From Aliiroseovarius sp. Z3 (GTDB lineage Bacteria > Pseudomonadota > Alphaproteobacteria > Rhodobacterales > Rhodobacteraceae): a stretch of 64,000 bases of DNA. Of the stretch, positions 33,519-41,386 are shown piece after piece. The stretch's first letter is position 1, and every line of letters starts with the position of its first letter. Under the pieces are notes generated by a model. The model had not been told where the DNA came from. It searched no databases and saw only the letters and a list, made by a program, of their open reading frames with translations. Made by a program: the position numbers and the translations under genes. Location: NCBI RefSeq assembly GCF_029105185.1, contig NZ_JAFMZK010000010.1, forward strand, positions 1-64,000. The letters run 5' to 3'.

Positions 33519-34021
33519 CTGAACGTGCCGTTCTGGCCGGTGGTTGCTTTTGGGGAATGCAAGACCTGATCCGCAAGCTGCCCGGCGTTGAATCGACCCG
33601 CGTGGGGTATACGGGCGGGGACGTGAAATTCGCGACCTATCGCAATCATGGGTCTCATGCCGAAGGGATCGAGATCATCTTTGACCCCGACAAAATCAGC
33701 TATCGGGAACTGCTGGAGTTCTTCTTCCAGATCCATGATCCGACCACGCTGAACCGGCAAGGGAATGATATGGGCACCAGCTACCGCTCGGGGATCTACT
33801 ATGTCACCGACGCGCAAAAGCAGGTGGCGCTTGATACCATTGCCGATGTCGATGCATCGGGGCTTTGGCCCGGAAAGGTCAAGACCGAGGTGAAGGAAGT
33901 GGGAGACTTCTGGGAAGCCGAACCTGAGCACCAGGATTATCTGGAGCGGTTCCCCAACGGGTACACCTGCCATTTCCCGCGGTCGGGCTGGGTTTTGCCA
34001 AAGCGTCAAGTGGCGGAGTAA
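33515..34021 (+). CDS. msrA: Peptide-methionine (S)-S-oxide reductase
   Basis: The 168-residue enzyme carries the catalytic GGCFWGMQD (Cys11) and the family motifs [34 protein letters not shown] and [10 protein letters not shown]. It reduces the S epimer of methionine sulfoxide and complements the adjacent MsrB. Coupling (ATGA) indicates one transcript. It has no signal peptide, so it acts in the cytoplasm. Confidence 0.93.
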   Translation: MTERAVLAGGCFWGMQDLIRKLPGVESTRVGYTGGDVKFATYRNHGSHAEGIEIIFDPDKISYRELLEFFFQIHDPTTLNRQGNDMGTSYRSGIYYVTDAQKQVALDTIADVDASGLWPGKVKTEVKEVGDFWEAEPEHQDYLERFPNGYTCHFPRSGWVLPKRQVAE

Positions 34022-34024
34022 ACG

Positions 34025-34253
34025 ATGCCCGCGCCCCATCATCTTGTCATCTTGGGTGATGGGGCCAGCGCCGCCGCGCTGGCGGAAACCGCTTCTCTTG
34101 GCCAGGGCGATCGACTGACGATCATTGGGTCGAATGCATGGCAGTTGGGCAGAGGGCTCACATACAGAGACAGGCGGAGAGCCGTTGGCTTTGCCACTAT
34201 ACGACGGTCTTGTCCTTAAAAGGCTGGCGTCGGAGGCGAACGCCTCTGCCTGA
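34025..34253 (+). pseudogene. FAD/NAD(P)-binding protein remnant
   Basis: Four bases after msrA, a frame opens with HHLVILGDGASAAALAETA, a GxGxxA dinucleotide-binding motif, and reaches LGRGLTYRD. It then degenerates to a stop at 34219. One frame over, PLYDGLVLKRLASEANASA ends at 34253 and looks like a genuine C-terminus. The simplest reading is an FAD-NAD(P)-binding protein of several hundred residues reduced to its two ends by an internal deletion. It is not expected to fold. Confidence 0.45.
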
Positions 34254-34296
34254 AATCGTTTGGCATTGCGCCGGACAAACATCGAAAGGAGCAGAT

Positions 34297-34842
34297 ATGC
34301 AATTCGGAGGACTGCACAACAAAGCACAGGAGTTGCGAGTCAATCAATGGATCGACGCCGATGGCAACCCGATGGAGAACCCGGTGCGCCTGAGCGATCT
34401 GGGTGATGGTTACAAGATCATCTATTGCTTCCAGCACTGGTGCCCTGGCTGTCACTCGCGCGGGTTCCCGACGCTGAAATACCTGCACGATAACCTTGCC
34501 GACAAAGGTTTTGAGTTTGCTGTAATCCAGACAGTCTTTGAGGGCGCGGAAAGCAATACCTATGATAAACTGCGGGTCAATCAGGAGCAATATGGCCTGA
34601 AGATCCCGTTCGGGCATGACACGCCGCCCGAAGGCGAACGCTATCCGACATTCATGGAGGACTATCGGTCCGGCGGCACGCCGTGGTTCACGGTTATCGA
34701 CCCGGAAGGGAACGTGGTTTACGCTGACTTCCGTCTTGACCCGCAGCGTTTCCTGAGAGCGCTTGGCGCGGATGATGCCGGGCCCTACGCTGAACCCGCA
34801 CCCGAAAGCTTCGGGAAGTATAAGACCTTTTGTGGAACGTGA
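34297..34842 (+). CDS. Thioredoxin-fold (AhpC/TlpA-like) redoxin
   Basis: ATG 34297 with AAAGGAG before it gives 181 residues. FQHWCPGCHSRGFPTL holds a CPGC pair (Cys49, Cys52) in the position of a thioredoxin active site, and GGTPWFTVIDPEGNVVY is the cis-Pro region followed by a typical strand. There is no signal peptide, so it is cytoplasmic. Lying in a methionine sulfoxide reductase operon, it may supply electrons or detoxify peroxide. The exact subfamily is unclear. Confidence 0.8.
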   Translation: MQFGGLHNKAQELRVNQWIDADGNPMENPVRLSDLGDGYKIIYCFQHWCPGCHSRGFPTLKYLHDNLADKGFEFAVIQTVFEGAESNTYDKLRVNQEQYGLKIPFGHDTPPEGERYPTFMEDYRSGGTPWFTVIDPEGNVVYADFRLDPQRFLRALGADDAGPYAEPAPESFGKYKTFCGT

Positions 34843-34860
34843 ACCAAGGTCCTGGAGCGA

Positions 34861-35436
34861 TCAGCGGTAACGCTGCACTTTCCAGGGATCACCATAGTTG
34901 TGGTATCCTAGTTTTTCCCAATAACCTTTGTAGTCGGACTGAGAAAAATGCAGCCCTCTAAGCCATTTGGCGCTTTTCCAAAAATAAAGTCGCGGCGCAA
35001 CCAAACGCACCGGACCGCCATGGGCAGGCTCAAGCGGCTTGCCGTCGAATTGAGTGGCAACAATCGCCTGACCACCGGTCAGATCCCCAAGATGCAAGTT
35101 GGCCGTGTAGTCACCATCTGCTTTGGCCAGGACAAACCGTGCTTCGGGCGAAGGTTGAACAAGGTCAACCAACACGTCGATGTCAACGCCTCGCCAGACG
35201 GTGTCGAGCTTGGACCACTTGGTTACGCAATGAATGTCAGTTTTGAAGTCACGGAAGGGCAGATCATTGAGCGTTGTCCAATCCAGCACCACAGGGTTCA
35301 ACACTTCGCCGTCCAAGGTCAAAGACCATTCTTCTTTCGAAGCAGTCCTTGGGGTGCCCGCCGTCATCACCGGAAATTTTTGCGTGACAATCTGGCCCGG
35401 AGGAACCCGCGGAGCCATGCTTGGGTCATTGCTCAT
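34861..35436 (-). CDS. Sulfite oxidase-like molybdopterin oxidoreductase
   Basis: The 191-residue protein matches the compact sulfite-oxidase catalytic domain. It has WSLTLDGEV, then TDIHCVTKWSKLDTVWRGV with Cys70 as the molybdenum ligand, and GGPVRLVAPRLYFWKSAKW. It lacks a signal peptide and the dimerisation domain, so it is a small cytoplasmic member whose substrate is unknown. A link to YedY/MsrP-like methionine sulfoxide chemistry is suggested by its location but not shown. It converges with the redoxin gene (18-base gap). Confidence 0.82.
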   Translation of the reverse strand: MSNDPSMAPRVPPGQIVTQKFPVMTAGTPRTASKEEWSLTLDGEVLNPVVLDWTTLNDLPFRDFKTDIHCVTKWSKLDTVWRGVDIDVLVDLVQPSPEARFVLAKADGDYTANLHLGDLTGGQAIVATQFDGKPLEPAHGGPVRLVAPRLYFWKSAKWLRGLHFSQSDYKGYWEKLGYHNYGDPWKVQRYR

Positions 35437-35493
35437 ACTGACGCCCTTTCGAAAACCAACAGAAATTCATGATGTGAAGCGAGGATAGCACTT

Positions 35494-35610
35494 ATGAGCC
35501 TGTTCGCCGATACCACCGTTGATGCTGTTACGGCAGCCGATCCGATTGTGACCGAACTTCTGCCGACAATCTTGGCGGAACTTGGGTCGCAGGAGCCGAC
35601 AGATGCATGA
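35494..35610 (+). CDS. Small hypothetical protein (38 residues)
   Basis: ATG 35494 opens a frame of 38 acidic, alanine-rich residues (MSLFADTTVDAVTAADPIV, then LLPTILAELGSQEPTDA). Its stop overlaps the ATG of the glutaredoxin-GNAT gene by eight bases (ATGCATGA). It may be a short leader that couples translation, or the beginning of a gene otherwise deleted. I recognise no family. Confidence 0.35.
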   Translation: MSLFADTTVDAVTAADPIVTELLPTILAELGSQEPTDA

Positions 35611-36130
35611 CGTAACTCTGTTTGGCGAGGTTCGCTGCCCCAAGACACGCTTTTATCAGGCCGCACTTGACGAGCGCGGTGTGGCCTATGAAATGGCCGA
35701 AGTTGACAAGGACGCAGACGCAGCGACGCGCCTTACCGAATTGACCGGCAGTCCGACGAAGTTCCCGACCTTCGAAATAAAAGGTCGCAAAGTAAGGAAT
35801 CCGAAATTGTCAGATCTCGATAAGGAACTCGCGCGTGCGGATCTCTATGATCCTGGCCTCGTGCATGATGGGAAATCCCAACGTTTTGTTCGGCATATGT
35901 CACCTTCGGACGCTTTCGTAAGTTATTCCTGGCAGGGCGACCGAATGGTTCTGGGACATATTGAGGTTGATCCCTCATTGCGCGGATCCGGTATTGGCGC
36001 GCGTTTGGCCGGGGAGGTCTTTGACGAAGTGCTTGGCCGAGCGCACGAAATTCGAGTGACCTGCCCTTTCATGCGTCGCGTCGCGGTATTGCGACCAGAG
36101 TGGCGCAGAAGATTTAATCTGGGAGACTGA
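35603..36130 (+). CDS. Glutaredoxin-GNAT acetyltransferase fusion protein
   Basis: The start 35603 has AGGAG about 9 bases upstream. The first 75 residues form a glutaredoxin-like domain (HDVTLFGEVRCPKTRFYQAA with a single Cys12 in CPKT, then a cis-Pro-type KFPTFEI). Residues about 85-175 form a small GNAT domain of the YidJ type, with VLGHIEVDPSLRGSGIGARL as the acetyl-CoA loop and VTCPFMRRV near the end. Such small GNATs are usually separate proteins of about 90-100 residues. One continuous frame with no stop between supports a true fusion. Substrates are unknown; location suggests a redox-linked role. Confidence 0.75.
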   Translation: MHDVTLFGEVRCPKTRFYQAALDERGVAYEMAEVDKDADAATRLTELTGSPTKFPTFEIKGRKVRNPKLSDLDKELARADLYDPGLVHDGKSQRFVRHMSPSDAFVSYSWQGDRMVLGHIEVDPSLRGSGIGARLAGEVFDEVLGRAHEIRVTCPFMRRVAVLRPEWRRRFNLGD

Positions 36131-36131
36131 C

Positions 36132-36468
36132 ATGACCGTTGCATTCGAGAACATGCGATTTGATCCTGACTTGATCGAGTTCCACAGCATAGCAAAGCAG
36201 ATGGCGGCTTCAGTTGGCTATACTGCGGACTTGAGCGCATCTGGCCAGCTGGCGCGAAAGCACCATGTTCAGTGACGCGGAACGTGATGCCTTGAATTAT
36301 TGCGAGGCGCTGACAGCGTATAACCTGGCGGGTTTTTCCAACTGCCACGAGCGTTTGAAAGTGCATTTTGATGATAAAGCCATCGCAGAGATTGCAGCGA
36401 TTGTAATCAACATGAACCTTTGGGTGCGCCTTAAGCTTGCACAGGGTCAGGTGCCTGTTGATGTCTGA
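36132..36468 (+). pseudogene. Carboxymuconolactone decarboxylase/AhpD-like gene with internal deletion
   Basis: Directly after the fusion gene, ATG 36132 opens MTVAFENMRFDPDLIEFHS and continues to a stop at 36275. A second frame then carries HLASWRESTMFSDAERDALN, EALTAY and NMNLWVRLKLAQGQVPVDV, the back half of a YciW/AhpD-like protein. The segment between, which should include NGCxFC with the redox CxxC, is missing, and the two halves are out of frame. An intact homologue would be about 145-150 residues. The stop overlaps the next gene. Confidence 0.6.
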
Positions 36469-36976
36469 AAACGCAATATCTTTGGGTTTCGGAGGAGGAT
36501 GCCATTGGTGCACTGAAGCGGTGTTTCAGAGCCTTCGCGGTGTCAGCGACGTTAAACAGGGGTTCATTTTGTCGGACCCACCGGACGACAGTTGGTCCGA
36601 AGCGGTCGAGGTCACATTTGATCCGCAAGAGATACCGCTTGAAGCCTTGGTTTCCATCCACCTGGCAACACATGCCAGTCAGGCTGACCACAAGATGCGA
36701 GGCAAGTATCGCAGCGCGATCTACAGTTCCGATGCGGAACAGAGGCGTGATATTGAAAGCAAAATCTACGACCTCTCGCGGCGAACCGGGGGTGCATTCG
36801 TGACACGTGCACTGATGCTTCGTGGTTTCAAACGCTCGGATGAACGGTTTCATGATTACTATCGGACGAACCCGGATAGACCATTTTGTCAGACTTACAT
36901 TGACCCTAAGCTGGCAAAGCTTCGTGCGGGTTTTGCGCAATATTTAGAAACATCGGACACCAGAACAGATGCCTGA
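36461..36976 (+). CDS. Divergent MsrA-like protein
   Basis: The 171-residue protein begins at ATG 36461 and has GGGCHWCTEAVFQSLRGV, the MsrA catalytic region with Cys14 and an extra Cys17. The later signature is altered: SQADHKMRGKYRSAIY replaces the usual NRQGADxGTQYRS, and no GYAGG element is visible. It is a second, distant MsrA paralogue about 2.9 kb from the canonical pair. It could have a different sulfoxide substrate. The stop overlaps the antiporter start by eight bases. Confidence 0.78.
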   Translation: MSENAISLGFGGGCHWCTEAVFQSLRGVSDVKQGFILSDPPDDSWSEAVEVTFDPQEIPLEALVSIHLATHASQADHKMRGKYRSAIYSSDAEQRRDIESKIYDLSRRTGGAFVTRALMLRGFKRSDERFHDYYRTNPDRPFCQTYIDPKLAKLRAGFAQYLETSDTRTDA

Positions 36977-38165
36977 ACTCATTCTACTGATCCTCTTGGC
37001 TTTCGTGAGTTATTCACTGCTGAGCAAGGGGATATCACGAACGATTCTGACTTTGCCGCTTTTGTTTGCAGCCTTTGGCTTAGCGTTGTCGGGCCAGATC
37101 AAATCCTCGCTGCCGCCGGAGGTGATGCACGAAGGCAAAAAGCTTCTGGCCGAAGTCACCCTGGTTTTGATCCTCTTTTCCGACGCCAGCCACGTTCGGT
37201 TTCGGCGGCTGGCAGCATCTTGGAGCATCCCGGCGCGTATGCTCCTGATCGGCATGCCACTGTCTATCGGACTTGGCGTTATCGTTGCTTACCTCATCTT
37301 TCCTGCAGCCGGGCTTGCCATGGCGCTGCTGACTGCGGCGGTTCTGACACCTACCGATGCCGCCCTGGGTCAATCGGTTGTCTCAAACCCCGAGGTGCCC
37401 GAGCGCCTGTCCCAAACCATCAACGTTGAAAGTGGGTTAAATGACGGTTTGGCGCTTCCATTTGTTCTGCTCGGTGCCATTCTCGCGTCAGCGGGTTTCG
37501 GTGAAGCCCAGACCGACGGATTGGCATTCGAGGCTATAACCGAGGTGATCCTCGGCCCCATTGCAGGCATAATTATTGGCTGGGGCCTTGCTTATGCAAT
37601 GGATCGGGCCCAGAACCGCGATCTTATGAACGAAGCGGCGGGTGGCGTGGTGTTTCTTGTTGCCGCGTTTTCATCCTTCTTCCTGGCCGAACTGATCCAC
37701 GGAAACGGTTTCATCGCGGCCTTTGTGGGCGGCATGGTTTTTGGCAATACTTATCGCCATGACATCCATTTCATCAGCGAATTCATGGAAGGCGCGGGGC
37801 AGATTCTGACCATGTGCGCATTCCTGGTTTTTGGAGCGATCCTGCTGCCGGACGGTCTGGCACATGCAACTGCGGGCACGGTGTTGCTTGCGCTTTGCTT
37901 TCTTACATTTGTGCGCATGGTCCCGATCTTCGTCTCGTTGACTGGCTCTGGGCTTCCTGCGCGGGAAAAGTTGTTTCTGGGCTGGTTCGGACCGCGCGGT
38001 TTGGCGTCGATCCTGTTTACGCTTTTGATGATGGATGCCTATGATTTTCCAACCGAAAACGAGCTGCTGGCCGCTGTTTCGCTGACCGTTGGCCTTTCAA
38101 TCTTGCTGCACGGCATCTCGGCAACGCCTTTGGCAAACCGTATCGGGCGCATGGTGTCGAAATAG
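36969..38165 (+). CDS. Cation:proton antiporter (CPA1/NhaP-like)
   Basis: This 398-residue inner-membrane protein has 11-13 helices. Family motifs are LFSDASHVRF, AVLTPTDAALGQSVV, INVESGLNDGLALPFVLLG with the paired-acid Asp of the ion site, and FGPRGLASILFTLLMM. It lacks the long C-terminal cytoplasmic domain of some CPA1 members. It exchanges Na+ or K+ for protons. Overlap with the MsrA-like gene places it in the redox operon, which may link pH or ion balance to oxidative stress. Confidence 0.87.
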   Translation: MPELILLILLAFVSYSLLSKGISRTILTLPLLFAAFGLALSGQIKSSLPPEVMHEGKKLLAEVTLVLILFSDASHVRFRRLAASWSIPARMLLIGMPLSIGLGVIVAYLIFPAAGLAMALLTAAVLTPTDAALGQSVVSNPEVPERLSQTINVESGLNDGLALPFVLLGAILASAGFGEAQTDGLAFEAITEVILGPIAGIIIGWGLAYAMDRAQNRDLMNEAAGGVVFLVAAFSSFFLAELIHGNGFIAAFVGGMVFGNTYRHDIHFISEFMEGAGQILTMCAFLVFGAILLPDGLAHATAGTVLLALCFLTFVRMVPIFVSLTGSGLPAREKLFLGWFGPRGLASILFTLLMMDAYDFPTENELLAAVSLTVGLSILLHGISATPLANRIGRMVSK

Positions 38166-38202
38166 AACGCAGCAATCACGGGAACCAGAAGGGAGAGCAC
38201 GC

Positions 38203-38367
38203 GTGAGTGATCCGTTCGAAATCGCCAAGGAGATCACTGTCGCAGCCACCTACGGCTCCGCGCGCCGAGCTCTCGTTCCCGCGGGGCGCAAAGCTTTCAC
38301 GGACGGTGTGATGCGCAATCGGCCTAAATGCAGCACCATTACCGATACTTCTGCGCGTTGCGGTTAA
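38203..38367 (+). CDS. Small hypothetical or truncated protein (54 residues)
   Basis: GTG 38203 follows a reasonable ribosome site (AAGGGAG). The frame encodes 54 residues starting MSDPFEIAKEITVAATYGSA and ends in a cysteine-containing tail (KCSTITDTSARCG). The first 40 residues look genuine and helical, while the end looks random, as if a larger gene had been cut. I do not recognise it. It lies in the 250-base space between the antiporter and a convergent AraC gene. Confidence 0.35.
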   Translation: MSDPFEIAKEITVAATYGSARRALVPAGRKAFTDGVMRNRPKCSTITDTSARCG

Positions 38368-38417
38368 GCTTTGCCTGATGGCTCGGGCTGAGCTGCCGGC
38401 TCAAAGGACCTTTGCTT

Positions 38418-39383
38418 CTACCCGTTTTGTAGAGCGGACGGATCGCGCTGGAACTCGGACGGCGTGACGCCGAATCTTGCCTTGAACAAGCGCGAAAACT
38501 GCGCTTGGTCAGCAAAGCAAAAACGGTAGGCGACCTCAGAGATCGGAAGGTCTCCTGCGGCTTGAAGGCGATCACGCGCAGCGATCAGCCTTTGATCACG
38601 AATCTGCTGACTGACTGTACCATTCACGTCTTTGAACAGGTCATGCAGATACCGCTTCGAAATTCCGCAGTTTTCAGCGATCAGATCGGGGGACAGCCCC
38701 GGGTTCTTCAGGTTGGATCTGATGAACTTTTCGACGCGGGACAGATGCGCGGCACGCACCGAAGAAAAGCTGCTTTCTTTGGCATTGGAAGTTTCGTTCA
38801 GGGCCAAGCCGAGAAGCTCTAACAAGTGACGCCCGACGGTGTCGCCGCTCGCTCCGGTAAGCATTTCGATCTGGCCCTGTGTGCTGTTCACCAAAGACGC
38901 AAAAAGGCTGGCGGTCCCTTGTGTTGCGTCGATTACTCGGGCGCAGAAACGATCGGGCTGTCTTACCCTTTCAGATAGGGCCGCCCGGCTGACTTTTAGA
39001 ACGAACAGGTCGTTCGGCCGGTTGTAGTGAAAGCGATAAGGTTCATCGCCACGCTCGATTATGAAACCGCCAGGATCGCACCTTACTTCTCGACCCATTT
39101 GGCGAAACTCTACTGGCGTCACGCGTGGGAGAGTTACCAGGTACGCTTCCTGTTGCGCATCTTTGATGTGGGACTTCCGGCGCTCGTAGCAGACTGGATC
39201 TGATGCCAGCCTTGAAAGGCTTACATGGCCCAGCTGTGAACGGGTTAGTGTCCCGTCGAAATGGATCGGATCCTGAAATTGCAGCTCGAGTGGGAAGTAC
39301 GACTCGGCAACCACCTCATTCCATTTACTGGATCGATGCTGCGGTTCAATATTCGATGTTGAGAAGCAAAGTCCCAAGCTCAA
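38418..39383 (-). CDS. AraC family transcriptional regulator
   Basis: The 321-residue protein has an N-terminal AraC-binding-like cupin region of about residues 30-190. Its C-terminal double helix-turn-helix spans about residues 215-315: LIAENCGISKRYLHDLFKDV and ISEVAYRFCFADQAQFSRLF followed by FGVTPSEFQRD. It is divergent from the hydantoinase-Liv operon, and 38-base tandem repeats typical of AraC sites lie between them. It is therefore likely the activator of that operon, responding to the imported substrate. Confidence 0.87.
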   Translation of the reverse strand: MSLGLCFSTSNIEPQHRSSKWNEVVAESYFPLELQFQDPIHFDGTLTRSQLGHVSLSRLASDPVCYERRKSHIKDAQQEAYLVTLPRVTPVEFRQMGREVRCDPGGFIIERGDEPYRFHYNRPNDLFVLKVSRAALSERVRQPDRFCARVIDATQGTASLFASLVNSTQGQIEMLTGASGDTVGRHLLELLGLALNETSNAKESSFSSVRAAHLSRVEKFIRSNLKNPGLSPDLIAENCGISKRYLHDLFKDVNGTVSQQIRDQRLIAARDRLQAAGDLPISEVAYRFCFADQAQFSRLFKARFGVTPSEFQRDPSALQNG

Positions 39384-39445
39384 TCGGTCCTCCCACGCTC
39401 ACTATTATTACGAAACGCGTAAGAAAACAAAGCAAATTCACCTGC

Positions 39446-39483
39446 TGCACTCTGCGTCAAGCCGTATTGCGCTCTGCGTCAAG
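39446..39483 (+). promoter_or_regulatory. Tandem 16-base direct repeats, probable AraC-type operator for hyuBA-liv
   Basis: TGCACTCTGCGTCAAG (39446-39461) is repeated as TGCGCTCTGCGTCAAG (39468-39483). Fifteen of 16 bases are identical and the period is 22 bases, two helical turns. Direct repeats at this spacing are characteristic of AraC/XylS activators, which place two monomers on one DNA face. It lies about 125 bases before the hydantoinase B start and about 60 bases from the divergent AraC gene start. Confidence 0.7.
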
Positions 39484-39607
39484 ACCCGGGGTCGACTGTC
39501 TGGAATCCTGTTCTGTGAGATCGACGTGCAGGAGGAGCGCGCCGAGTCGGGAGGAAATACATCGCCCACTGGCGGCCCCTCTGCGCCCAAGCAGAGGATC
39601 GAAACTC

Positions 39608-41359
39608 ATGACTAAAAAACAAGTGGACCCGATCACGCTTTCGGTGGTGAGAGGCGTATTGGAAACGACACAGCGCGAAATGACTCTTGCGTTGGAAAAA
39701 ACCGCACGGAGTTCGGTGTTCAACCTGGCGCACGATTACTCCACCGCGCTTTTCAACCACACGCCAGAAATGATCCTGCAAGGTCAGGATATACCGATCC
39801 ATCTTGGCAGCCTTATTCCGGCGATGAAGTCGGTCGCCAATTTCTTCGAGGGCGATATCCACGAAGGCGATCTGATCCTGCACAATGATCCCGCCTATGG
39901 TGGCAGCCACATCATCGACACCTGCATGTATTACCCGGTGTTTTATGAAGGCGAGCTGGTGTTCTGGACCGTCTGCAAGGGGCATCTGACCGATATCGGT
40001 GGGCCGGTGCCTGCGGGTTACAATCCTGAAGCGAAAGAGATCTTTGCCGAAGGTCTTCGCATTCCGCCGATCAAGCTGTGGGACAAGGGTGTTCCGCGCA
40101 ATGACATCATGAACATGCTGCTGACCAACATGCGGGCGCGGCGCGATCAGGAAGGCGACTTCAATGCGCTGATCGGGGCCTGCCAAGTGGGTGCCCGCAA
40201 TCTGACTGCGCTGATGGACAAATACGGGAAGGACGTGGTGCAGGACTGCATTGCCGAGCTTCTGGACATGGCCAACGCGCATATGAATGGCCTGATCGAA
40301 CAGGTGCCAGACGGCACCTATTCGGGCACGGCCATTCTGGAAGACGCGGGCCACGGGTTTGGTGATTTCGACATCACCGCGACCGTGACGATCACCGGCG
40401 ACAGCTGCCATATCGAGATCGAAAGCCCGCCGCAGGTGCCTTATTTCATCAACTCTTACGAGGGGAACTCGTATTCCGGGGTTTATCTGGGCCTGATGAT
40501 GTTCGCACAATTGCCGCCGCCTTATAACGAAGGGCTGTATCGCAATGTGACGGTCGATATGGGCAAGAAGGGCACATTGTGCAACGCGCAGTCACCCGCG
40601 CCACATATGAACTGCACCACCACGCCGATGGAAACGTTGACCGATGCGGTGCGTCTGGCCTTTGAACAGGCGGCGCCCGAAAAGGTTTCGGCCAGTTGGG
40701 GCCATGCCAATGGCTGCAACATTGCCGGTTGGGACACCCGTCACGACGAAGAATATGTGACGATGGTTCTTGCCTCGATCATCTCGGGTGCCGGGGCAAC
40801 CGCCAGCCAGGACGGTTGGCACGCCTGTGGTCCGGAGTGCTGCTTTGGTGCACTGACATCCGGCGATATCGAGATGCTGGAGCATTCCTATCCCATCATC
40901 ATTCACGAGTATGGGCTGATGACGGATTCAGGAGGTGCCGGAAAGTTCCGGGGCGGATCGGGCACCCGTTGGGAGGTCGAACCGCTGGATCAGGACATGA
41001 CCCTTGTCACGTTTGGCGAAGGCCGTCGCATTCCTGCCATGGGCGCAGCAGGGGCAAAATCGACGATGGTCGAGAAGAAAGTCGGTCGCCTTGAAGTTAC
41101 CAGGGGCGGCGAAACCCAGGTCATCACAGACAACGTGATTGAAACCATTAAGCCCGGGGAGCGCGCCGCGAACATCAATCCCGGTGGCGGCGGCTATGGC
41201 AACCCGTTTGAGCGCGAGGTTCAGAAGGTGGTCGCCGATATTCGCAACGGTCTGGTGTCAATCGAGGGGGCGCGTCTGGACTACGGCGTTGTCATCTCCG
41301 ATCCCGATTTGCTCACCGTTGACGAAGACGCCACGGCAGCAGCGCGCGCGGCTGCCTAA
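39608..41359 (+). CDS. hyuB: Hydantoinase B/oxoprolinase family protein
   Basis: ATG 39608 gives 583 residues, the usual HyuB length. Motifs include DPITLSVVRGVLETTQREM at the start, ILHNDPAYGGSHIIDTC, LTDIGGPVPAGYNPEA, and the end NINPGGGGYGNPFEREV. With HyuA it forms ATP-dependent hydrolases or carboxylases of the N-methylhydantoinase, 5-oxoprolinase and acetophenone carboxylase group. The substrate is unknown here, but the linked amino acid-type importer suggests a small amide or cyclic ureide. Confidence 0.9.
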   Translation: MTKKQVDPITLSVVRGVLETTQREMTLALEKTARSSVFNLAHDYSTALFNHTPEMILQGQDIPIHLGSLIPAMKSVANFFEGDIHEGDLILHNDPAYGGSHIIDTCMYYPVFYEGELVFWTVCKGHLTDIGGPVPAGYNPEAKEIFAEGLRIPPIKLWDKGVPRNDIMNMLLTNMRARRDQEGDFNALIGACQVGARNLTALMDKYGKDVVQDCIAELLDMANAHMNGLIEQVPDGTYSGTAILEDAGHGFGDFDITATVTITGDSCHIEIESPPQVPYFINSYEGNSYSGVYLGLMMFAQLPPPYNEGLYRNVTVDMGKKGTLCNAQSPAPHMNCTTTPMETLTDAVRLAFEQAAPEKVSASWGHANGCNIAGWDTRHDEEYVTMVLASIISGAGATASQDGWHACGPECCFGALTSGDIEMLEHSYPIIIHEYGLMTDSGGAGKFRGGSGTRWEVEPLDQDMTLVTFGEGRRIPAMGAAGAKSTMVEKKVGRLEVTRGGETQVITDNVIETIKPGERAANINPGGGGYGNPFEREVQKVVADIRNGLVSIEGARLDYGVVISDPDLLTVDEDATAAARAAA

Positions 41360-41386
41360 AGCCCCAAACAGAAAAGGAAAACTCAC

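Noticed and set aside
39203-39607. Rightward frame fused to the front of hydantoinase B
   Set aside because: It overlaps the AraC gene start and the operator repeats, and is not like HyuB; the family start is at 39608.
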